Assembly (NCBI GenBank): GCA_964467615.1
Contig: CAYXRK010000059.1
Coordinates: 1-24,442 of the forward strand
Origin: CAYXRK01 sp964467615
Lineage (GTDB): Bacteria; Hydrogenedentota; Hydrogenedentia; Hydrogenedentales; GCA-2746185
Direction of reading: 5' to 3'
Length of the DNA stretch: 24,442 bases
Shown here in pieces: positions 15,192 through 22,020 of this stretch (position 1 is the stretch's first letter; each line of letters starts with the position of its first letter). The notes beneath the pieces were generated by a model. That model did not search any database. It was not told the origin of the DNA and was given only the letters and a program-made list of their open reading frames with translations. The translations under genes and the position numbers were made by a program.

Positions 15192-16641
15192 AGGGCTGGC
15201 CGTACTTTTCGCGGCCGCCGCAATCTGGGCGCAAGCGCCCGCGCCGGACGACAGAATAAGTCCCGGCGACCTCGTCTATCTCGAAGTCTACCGCGTTCCT
15301 GAGATGACCTCCTCCTTCCAAGTGAACGCAAGCGGGCAGATTGATCTGCCGTATGTAAATCCCGTCAAAGTCGCCGGCATGACCGAGACGGAAGCGGCCG
15401 CGGCCGTTTCAGAGGCCTTGCGCTCGATTCTCCGCAGCCCCCGGGTCACCGTGTCGCGTAGCGGAGTGCGAATGAGCGAAACGATCGGCCGCACGCCCGA
15501 AATGAAAATGGAACTCATCCCCTTGCAGAACGCCAGTGCGGGGTCCTTGAGCAAGGTACTCCAAGGAATGTCGTCCGTCGGCGGGACCATCAGTTCCGAC
15601 CCCGACACCAATACCCTCATCGTGACGGACACGCCCGACGCGATCGTGAACATCACGAACGCGGTTATGCGGCTTGACCAGATGCAGAGCCAACTCACCC
15701 AAGTGCGCATCGAGGCCAAGATAGCCGAGGTCCGCGTCGGCGCGCTAAAGGAACTCGGCATACGCTGGTGGGCCAAGGGCAAAGAAGGCGTCGCCGGCTT
15801 CTACCCATTGCCCGCGCAAGACCCATCGCTCAACGCGGCGCGCGGCGGAATATCACCCTTCTCCGGCGAACAGATTGGCGGCGGCGGGAACTCCGGCAGT
15901 TCGGGTGGTAACAGCTCGGCCGGCCGTTCCTTCGTCGACCAACCCTTCGATCGCCGCCTCAACGTGCCCGTCCAAGTTCCCCTTCCGGGCCAAAGTTTCT
16001 TTGGCTTCGCCAACGCAAAGATCGACATCGGCGCAATGCTCGACGCCCTCGTGCAGGACAACAACGCCGAGCTCTTGGCCAATCCCATGACCCTGACCGT
16101 CAATCACAAAACCGCTTCGATTCGAATGACCGACGAGTTTCCCTACACCGAGTTCGGCACCGAGATCACCGGCGCAACCAATTTCTCCACGAAGTTCATG
16201 GACCTCGGTATCGTCCTCGACGTGACCCCCCACGTGTACCGAGACACCGTCGGCGCCTACGTCAAGCTCGAGGTCCGGCCCGAAGTCTCGTTTCCCATCG
16301 GTTCAAGCAACGGCGTACCAATTCGATCCGTGCGCCGATCCGAGACCGTCGCCAACGTGCGCGACGGCCAGACCTTGGTCATCGGCGGAATTATGAGAGA
16401 AGATGAACGAATCCTCGAATCGAAGGTCCCCGGCCTCGGTAAGATCCCGCTGTTCGGAAATCTGTTCAAGCACAAAGAGAACACGAAAATTCGCACGGAG
16501 CTCATGATTTTCGTCACGCCCTCCGTCCACGACCGCCCGGAAGAAATTACGTGGGACAAAATGATCGACGTGTCGGACAAGTTGCGCGAGCAGGACCTAA
16601 TCCCCCTTGCCGAAATTCGCGGAGAGAAGCGCAAGGACTAA
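15178..16641 (+). CDS. Polysaccharide-export (Wza-like) domain fused to a secretin
   Basis: Predicted outer-membrane exporter of 487 residues. A signal peptide (MRSLRGLAVLFAAAAIWAQA) is followed by a polysaccharide export domain at about 25-95: ISPGDLVYLEVYRVPEM, then GQIDLPYVNPVKVAGMTE and SPRVTVS, the Wza/OPX pattern. Next is a secretin N1-type subdomain at about 108-168, with TNTLIVTDTP. The secretin core follows (175-450), with a Gly/Ser-rich insert at 222-248, LLANPMTLTVNHKTA, and the secretin signature VPGLGKIPLFGNLF at 417-430 followed by ELMIFVTP. Wza normally ends in an amphipathic helix barrel; here a secretin beta-barrel would provide the pore. No lipobox is seen. ATG 15178 was chosen for the GGGAG 6 nt upstream and the signal peptide; it overlaps the TPR stop by 14 nt. 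The fusion is a continuous frame. Confidence 0.88.
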   Translation: MRSLRGLAVLFAAAAIWAQAPAPDDRISPGDLVYLEVYRVPEMTSSFQVNASGQIDLPYVNPVKVAGMTETEAAAAVSEALRSILRSPRVTVSRSGVRMSETIGRTPEMKMELIPLQNASAGSLSKVLQGMSSVGGTISSDPDTNTLIVTDTPDAIVNITNAVMRLDQMQSQLTQVRIEAKIAEVRVGALKELGIRWWAKGKEGVAGFYPLPAQDPSLNAARGGISPFSGEQIGGGGNSGSSGGNSSAGRSFVDQPFDRRLNVPVQVPLPGQSFFGFANAKIDIGAMLDALVQDNNAELLANPMTLTVNHKTASIRMTDEFPYTEFGTEITGATNFSTKFMDLGIVLDVTPHVYRDTVGAYVKLEVRPEVSFPIGSSNGVPIRSVRRSETVANVRDGQTLVIGGIMREDERILESKVPGLGKIPLFGNLFKHKENTKIRTELMIFVTPSVHDRPEEITWDKMIDVSDKLREQDLIPLAEIRGEKRKD

Positions 16642-16644
16642 CCG

Positions 16645-18876
16645 ATGTCGATCCAGGAATTCCCAATTCTCGAAGGCGGCGGGCGGCGGCAGGACAACCA
16701 GTTCCGTTTCCTCCTCGACATCGTCCTCTCGCACTGGCTTAGTATCGCCGTATGCACCGCGACCGCCGCCATTATCGGCTTCGGCGCAGGATGGTATCTC
16801 CAAGATGAGAGCTACGAGTATCGCGCGCATGCGACCCTCGTCGTCCGCCCTTCCCTCTACGACAATGCGCTGCTCCAGGGACTGAGTTCGGCCCCCTCGC
16901 GGCCCTTGACCCCGAAGGCCATCAAGGACCAAACCAGCGTCCAAGGCCTGGCGGACGACATCGCCAGGGCACTCGTGCAGGAAGACATCGCGAACGGCGG
17001 GCAAGACGCCGGCTTGACCTCCCAGCCCGAGCTCGCCGCCCGCGCGGAAAAGATCGCCGGCCAGGTCGAGCTCATCGACATGAACGAATCCGCGCAATTG
17101 CGGGTCCAAATGAAGGCCGCCACAAGCGCCGAGGCGCAGCGGCTGACGGACTTGGCCGTCCGCATTCTCATCGCCCAATCCAAAAACAACGTGCTGAGCG
17201 AACAGCGCGAACTTCATGACGGCGTTCAACGCGAACTCGACAAGCTTCTCGCCGATCTCCAAGAGGCCGAATCCCGCCAATGGCAGTATCGCGAAGAAAC
17301 CGGATTTCAAACCCACGGCCAAGTCTGGGCCGATATCGAGGAAAAAAATAAAGAGTTGCGTGAAATCCAGTTGCGCCGCCCCGAACTCCAGGCCCGGATC
17401 GAGGAAATGGAAGTCGCATTGGCGCGCAACGAACAAGAACTTCCTCAAACGCTGGTAACGATTTCCGAAAACGCGGTCGGAAGTCTCAAAGACGACCTCG
17501 ACGACTTGATCAAGGAAAAGGCCGAACTGCTTGTCGATTGGACCCCCGGCTCGCCTCCCATCGTCGACATCGAAGAACTGATCTTAGCAAAGCGCGACGC
17601 GATAATGCGTTCGATTGACGAGTTGGGCGCGGGCAGCGGGGAAGGCGGCGGAAGTTGGGAAGAACGAAAGGGCCTGTACGCGAAGAAAGCCGAATTCGAA
17701 TTCGAATTGGCCGACGTCGATATCCGTGAGGCCACGTTGAACAGACTCATCGATGATTTCAAGAACCAACTTCCCGTTCTTGCGGACAAGCGCTTCGAGT
17801 ACGACAGACTCGAACAAGAGACCGAGAACATCCGGCATCAAGTCTCGCTCATGATCGAGAAAGAGTTCGAACTCAAGATGGCGCAAAGCCGTGCGGGCGG
17901 CGGCCTCGAGCGCCGCGACTCCGTCGTGGCGGACCGTGTCGCCTTCGGCGGCGGGGGACTGTCCATCGCCACGACCACCGGAATCGGCGCGATAATCGGG
18001 TTCCTGGCAGCGTTTTCATGGGCCATGATGCGCGAGGTCAACGACACCTCGATTCGCACCCTGCAAGACGCCACGGACGCCCTCGGGCTGGAAATCCTCG
18101 GGACCATCCCTCGCATGAAGTTCGCCTCCAGCCGCCGCAGCCGCCGGCGTCGCCGAGGGGCCTATATCGTCGCGACCGACGAGGCGGAAATCGACGCCTG
18201 CATCGTTACGCGCCACGATCCGAAATCGCCTATTTCCGAGGCCTACCGCTCGCTGAGAACAAATTTTCAATTCGCGACTATTCAAGAAAAACCAAGGACC
18301 GTTATGGTCACCAGCGCCGTCCCCGGCGAAGGCAAGACCACGACCGCCGTAAACTTCGCCGTGACCATGGCTGACCAGGGTCTGCGCGTGTTGGTCGTTG
18401 ATACCGACCTCCGCCGCCCCTGGGTCCACCGTGTGCTCAAGATGCAGCGAGGCGCAGGTCTCGCGGACGTGTTGCGCGGTGACGCGGAAATGAATGACGT
18501 AATCCGGCCGTCGCAGGTCAAGAACCTATGGATGATATCGAGCGGCCACGTCCCCGCGAATCCATCCGAGCTTATGGGGTCCGAACGCATGCGGCAGATC
18601 GTCGACAGGCTCGGGAAAATGTTCGATCTCGTCGTTTGCGACGCGCCCTCGCTGCACGTAGTCACCGACCCCGTACTCCTCGCGACCCACATCGACACCG
18701 TCCTCCTCGTGCTCGCCGTCGGCCGCACGCGTCGCGACACCATCGTGCGCGCCAAAAAGTTTCTCGAGGCCGCGAACCCGCACATCGCCGGTGTGGTGCT
18801 AAACGGACTCGAAGCCTCGCGGCGTCATTACTACTACTATTATTACTACTACCAAGACGAAAAGGCCTCGGCCTAG
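16645..18876 (+). CDS. Wzc-like chain-length determinant/bacterial tyrosine kinase
   Basis: Inner-membrane polysaccharide co-polymerase with fused BY-kinase, 743 residues. The first membrane segment is at 31-51 and the second at about 438-460. Between them is a periplasmic part with long coiled-coil helices (roughly 190-420). After a basic stretch (SSRRSRRRRRG) comes the kinase: Walker A VPGEGKTT (559-566), Walker A' VLVVDTDLRRP, and Walker B LVVCDAP. The C-terminal tyrosine cluster is an unbroken run of eight Tyr at 729-736. Such kinases autophosphorylate the cluster in trans and thereby control polymer length and export. The gene begins 3 nt after the secretin-fusion stop, with AGGA inside that gene as ribosome-binding site. 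It would contact the export domain of the upstream protein, as Wzc does Wza (family knowledge). Confidence 0.93.
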   Translation: MSIQEFPILEGGGRRQDNQFRFLLDIVLSHWLSIAVCTATAAIIGFGAGWYLQDESYEYRAHATLVVRPSLYDNALLQGLSSAPSRPLTPKAIKDQTSVQGLADDIARALVQEDIANGGQDAGLTSQPELAARAEKIAGQVELIDMNESAQLRVQMKAATSAEAQRLTDLAVRILIAQSKNNVLSEQRELHDGVQRELDKLLADLQEAESRQWQYREETGFQTHGQVWADIEEKNKELREIQLRRPELQARIEEMEVALARNEQELPQTLVTISENAVGSLKDDLDDLIKEKAELLVDWTPGSPPIVDIEELILAKRDAIMRSIDELGAGSGEGGGSWEERKGLYAKKAEFEFELADVDIREATLNRLIDDFKNQLPVLADKRFEYDRLEQETENIRHQVSLMIEKEFELKMAQSRAGGGLERRDSVVADRVAFGGGGLSIATTTGIGAIIGFLAAFSWAMMREVNDTSIRTLQDATDALGLEILGTIPRMKFASSRRSRRRRRGAYIVATDEAEIDACIVTRHDPKSPISEAYRSLRTNFQFATIQEKPRTVMVTSAVPGEGKTTTAVNFAVTMADQGLRVLVVDTDLRRPWVHRVLKMQRGAGLADVLRGDAEMNDVIRPSQVKNLWMISSGHVPANPSELMGSERMRQIVDRLGKMFDLVVCDAPSLHVVTDPVLLATHIDTVLLVLAVGRTRRDTIVRAKKFLEAANPHIAGVVLNGLEASRRHYYYYYYYYQDEKASA

Positions 18877-18904
18877 GCCGCCGGCATTTCGGGAGTAGCG
18901 CCTC

Positions 18905-20401
18905 GTGGCGTTTCGCTTTGGTTCGGAACGAAGCATTGGCCGCGGCGAAGTCGCGGAAAGCCAAATCGAGGCGCCGTTTTTCGCCGCCTTCATGACGCTT
19001 TGCGCGGTCGGCCTATTCATTTTTCACGTCAACGTCGGCGTTCCCGCCTACACCTTCGCGCTCGCGGCCAGCATGGTCGTGTTCGGCGTCACCGTAATTC
19101 GCGTCGAATACGGCATTGTCATTTTGGTCCTCGCCATGCTCCTCTCCCCCGAAATTCAGGCGGGCGCGGTCGGCGCGCACAACGAACGCACGGTGAACCT
19201 CCGCTACGACGACGTTCTCATCATCGTGATATTCCTCGGCGTACTCGCGAAGCTCGCCTACGAAGGCCGTTTCACGCTTTGGCAACCGAATCCGATCAAC
19301 GCCGGAATCGCGGCGTATTTCAGTGTGTGCCTGATCAGTTCGTTGAAGGCCCTTTACATTAGCGTCGCCGCATGGGACCCGTCCGTGGCCTTCTTCGAGA
19401 TGCTCAAAATGGCCGAGTTCTACATGGTCTTCTTTATGGTCACGCTCGCCGTCAACAACCTTGGAGAAGTCCGCCGGCATCTCAAGGTGTTCTTCACCGT
19501 GTCGTTCATCGTGTGCGCGTACGCGATTTCAACGATCCGCACGCTCGATCGCGTCAGTGCCCCATTCGACTCAGGCGGCACCGAGCCCAACACCTTGGGC
19601 GGATACCTCATTGTAATTATTTGCACTACCGTCGGCCTGGGCTTATACGCGCCCAAGAAACGATGGAGGTACGGCTACTTCGCGTTCGCGGGCCTGGCAT
19701 TCGTGCCGTTCATCATGACGCTCTCGCGCGCCTCATATCTGGCGCTGATCGCCTCGATGGCCGCCATAGCCGTCATGGGCCGCCGATGGTCCGTGATCGT
19801 GCTCGTGGCCGCGGTCCTTCTCGCCTCCCCGATGATCATGCCCAAGGAAGTCCAGGATCGCGTACTCCTTACGCTCGAGCCGCCAAGCGGACAGGAAATT
19901 GTCGTGGCCGGCCGCGAAACCAACGTGCACGTCGATACCTCCACCTACGAACGCATCTACGTTTGGCAAAAGGTGCGGTTCAATCTCGGCGTCTGGCCTT
20001 GGCTCGGAGGAGGCGTCTCGTGGGAGACCGTCGTAGACAGCCAATACGCCCGCGTGCTCATAGAAACCGGAGTTCTCGGGATGGCCGCGTTCGCGTTTCT
20101 CTTCTACAGGATTTTACGCACCATGCGCGAAGCGCATCGATGGTCGCAGGATTGGGTCGCAAAGGGCCTCTCGTTGGGCGTTTCCGCCGCGTTCGTGGGT
20201 CTCATCGTTCACGGTCTCGGCACGATCACCTTTCTCATCGTCCGCATCATGGAACCGTTTTGGTTTCTCGCCGCCCTCGCCGTTGTCGCCCGTCAAGTCG
20301 CGCTTGCGGACCATGAACGGCGCATCATCGAGTACAGGCGAGCGAACGCGACAACTTCCCCGGCCCCCCAGCCCGCCCAGGCACAACCCGCGCACGCGTA
20401 A
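18905..20401 (+). CDS. O-antigen ligase/Wzy-like polymerase membrane protein
   Basis: Polytopic inner-membrane protein of 498 residues with roughly a dozen hydrophobic segments and a larger periplasmic loop near 310-370. The Wzy_C/WaaL-type landmarks are visible: GGTEPNTLGGYLIVI near 220, LSRASYLALI near 275, and the motif region YARVLIETGVLGMAAF near 380. Members either polymerise repeat units or ligate glycan to lipid A core or proteins; sequence alone does not decide. In an operon with a Wzc-type kinase and an export pore, polymerase is the better guess. The GTG start has GGGAG 9 nt upstream and lies 28 nt after the kinase stop. The C-terminal tail is Ala/Pro/Gln-rich and cytoplasmic. Confidence 0.85.
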   Translation: MAFRFGSERSIGRGEVAESQIEAPFFAAFMTLCAVGLFIFHVNVGVPAYTFALAASMVVFGVTVIRVEYGIVILVLAMLLSPEIQAGAVGAHNERTVNLRYDDVLIIVIFLGVLAKLAYEGRFTLWQPNPINAGIAAYFSVCLISSLKALYISVAAWDPSVAFFEMLKMAEFYMVFFMVTLAVNNLGEVRRHLKVFFTVSFIVCAYAISTIRTLDRVSAPFDSGGTEPNTLGGYLIVIICTTVGLGLYAPKKRWRYGYFAFAGLAFVPFIMTLSRASYLALIASMAAIAVMGRRWSVIVLVAAVLLASPMIMPKEVQDRVLLTLEPPSGQEIVVAGRETNVHVDTSTYERIYVWQKVRFNLGVWPWLGGGVSWETVVDSQYARVLIETGVLGMAAFAFLFYRILRTMREAHRWSQDWVAKGLSLGVSAAFVGLIVHGLGTITFLIVRIMEPFWFLAALAVVARQVALADHERRIIEYRRANATTSPAPQPAQAQPAHA

Positions 20402-20407
20402 CGCCGC

Positions 20408-21418
20408 ATGTCACTATCTCCCGCACGCGCTCAATCGCTGATTGCATCGTTCAAAGACTATCGCATCGCGGTCATCGGCGATGTGATGCTCGACCGCTAC
20501 ATCTGGGGCAGCGCGTCGCGCATTTCCCAAGAGGCCCCCGTCCCTGTGGTCGCCGTCGATCGCGAGACCTCCGCGCCCGGCGGCGCCGCGAACGTCATGC
20601 ACAATCTCGCTGCCCTCGGCGCTCGCGCGCTCGCCTTCGGCGTCGTCGGCGCGGACCTCGCAGGCGCAACGTTGACTGATGAATTGGCCGCCCTGGGCGT
20701 GGACACGGGGGGAATCGTTGTCGAAGAATCGCGGCCCACAACGCAAAAGACGCGCCTCATTGCCGCAGGTCAACAGGTCGCTAGAATTGATCGGGAAGTC
20801 TCGACCGACATCGCGGATGCGTCGCGGGATCGTCTGCTGGATGCAATGCGTTCGGCTATCTCGAGCGAAGGTGTATCGGCAATTATCGTCGAGGACTATG
20901 CCAAGGGTGTTGTCACGGCAGACATGCTCGACGCGATCGTGGCGCGCGGACGTAGCGCCAACACGCCGGTCGCCCTCGATCCGCATCCAGCGCACCACTA
21001 CGCGGTGAACGGCCTGACCCTCATGACCCCGAACCGGGCCGAAGCGCTCGCCCTCGCGGGTATCTACGACCGCGGACGCGCCGCCGCGCCGGCCGAGGAT
21101 GTGCCGCTACTCGAGGCCGTCGCCCGAATTCGAGAGGCCTGGCAGCCGAAACAACTTCTGGTGACCCTCGGCGCGCACGGAATGGCCTTGTTCCTAGATG
21201 ACGGCGCGATGCACCACGTACCCACTCGAGCGCGCGAGGTGTTCGACGTTTCAGGCGCGGGCGACACCGTCATCGCCACTTTTACGCTCGCCTTGTGCGC
21301 GGGCGCGTCTCCGGAAGAAGCGTGCGAACTCTCAAACCGGGCCGCGGGCGTCGTCGTCGGAAAAGTCGGCACGGCCCCGATTCACGCTGTGGAATTGTTG
21401 GACGCCTTTGCGTCATGA
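20408..21418 (+). CDS. hldA: D-glycero-beta-D-manno-heptose-7-phosphate kinase (HldA / HldE N-domain type)
   Basis: PfkB-family sugar kinase of 336 residues that phosphorylates heptose 7-phosphate at C1 in ADP-heptose synthesis. Landmarks: IAVIGDVMLDRYIWGSASRISQEAPVPV in overlapping parts near 20-47, the sugar-binding GGAANVMHNLAALG near 60, VEDYAKGVV near 160, and the catalytic anion-hole motif DVSGAGDT near 280-287. It corresponds to the N-terminal half of HldE; the cytidylyltransferase-like half (HldC function) is absent, so a separate enzyme must finish ADP-heptose. It starts 6 nt after the Wzy-like stop and its stop overlaps an ATG of the next frame, so translation is probably coupled. 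It links heptose supply to the polysaccharide operon. Confidence 0.88.
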   Translation: MSLSPARAQSLIASFKDYRIAVIGDVMLDRYIWGSASRISQEAPVPVVAVDRETSAPGGAANVMHNLAALGARALAFGVVGADLAGATLTDELAALGVDTGGIVVEESRPTTQKTRLIAAGQQVARIDREVSTDIADASRDRLLDAMRSAISSEGVSAIIVEDYAKGVVTADMLDAIVARGRSANTPVALDPHPAHHYAVNGLTLMTPNRAEALALAGIYDRGRAAAPAEDVPLLEAVARIREAWQPKQLLVTLGAHGMALFLDDGAMHHVPTRAREVFDVSGAGDTVIATFTLALCAGASPEEACELSNRAAGVVVGKVGTAPIHAVELLDAFAS

Positions 21419-21460
21419 ATTGCGACGACACTCCGGTCGCCCTGGGCCCACGGCACTCCG

Positions 21461-21485
21461 TTCGCCCTGAGCCTGTCGAAGGGCG
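21461..21485. repeat. Palindromic repeat of the 'RPEPVEG' type at the gmhB start
   Basis: TTCGCCCTGAGCCTGTCGAA followed by GGGCG matches the widespread bacterial palindrome whose translation reads VRPEPVEG, as it does here in the gmhB frame. CGCCCT (21463-21468) pairs with AGGGCG (21480-21485). It sits between the hldA stop and the gmhB homology, in frame with both candidate gmhB starts. Confidence 0.75.
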
Positions 21486-21492
21486 CTATCCC

Positions 21493-22014
21493 ATGAACCG
21501 CGCAGTGTTTTTCGATCGCGACGGCACACTGATCGTCGACAAGGGATATCTCGCGGATCCGGACGGCGTCGAGTTGTTGCCCGGCGCAGCCGAGGCGGTC
21601 GAGTTTTTTGTAAAGGCGAGATACGTCCCAATCATCGTCACGAACCAGTCCGGCATTGGCCGCGGATACTACGCCGCCGCGAAGGTCGAGGCGGTCAACG
21701 CCAGGACCATTGAGTTGTTCGCGGCGCGCGGAGTCTCAATCTCTCACGTCTACTACTGCCCTCACGCCCCAGACGACGGCTGCGAATGCCGCAAACCCGC
21801 CCCTGGAATGCTCCTGCGTGCCGCCGCCGAGTTGGGGCTGGACATCGAGCGCTCCATCATGATTGGCGACAAACCGTCCGACATCGAAGCAGGCCGCGCT
21901 GCGGGCTGCGGCATCAACGTCCTGCTCGGCGATGCGCCGGCACGTGCCGGAGTACACACGGCGCCAAGCGTTCTCCATGCGGCGGAAATTTTCGCGCGCC
22001 CGCCTGGCTGTTGA
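21493..22014 (+). CDS. gmhB: D-glycero-D-manno-heptose 1,7-bisphosphate 7-phosphatase
   Basis: HAD-family phosphatase of 173 residues, removing the 7-phosphate in ADP-heptose synthesis directly after the HldA step. The nucleophile and acid are Asp8 and Asp10 in FFDRDGT, motif 2 is VTNQSGIGRGY (49-59), the zinc site is Cys89, His91, Cys97 and Cys99 (CPHAPDDGCECRKP), and the last motif is IMIGDKPSDIEAG. Length is normal for the family. I place the start at ATG 21493, where the conserved MNRAVFFDRDG begins, with AAGGG 9-10 nt upstream. An earlier in-frame ATG at 21415 overlaps the hldA stop (ATGA) but would add 26 residues encoded largely by the palindromic repeat. It is the last gene of the operon and ends 6 nt from the convergent aroK-aroC gene. 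Confidence 0.9.
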   Translation: MNRAVFFDRDGTLIVDKGYLADPDGVELLPGAAEAVEFFVKARYVPIIVTNQSGIGRGYYAAAKVEAVNARTIELFAARGVSISHVYYCPHAPDDGCECRKPAPGMLLRAAAELGLDIERSIMIGDKPSDIEAGRAAGCGINVLLGDAPARAGVHTAPSVLHAAEIFARPPGC

Positions 22015-22020
22015 CCGGCG

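Noticed and set aside
18829..18852. TAC/TAT triplet run as a non-coding microsatellite
   Set aside because: It is in frame, at the place where BY-kinases carry their tyrosine cluster, so it is best read as a functional tail.
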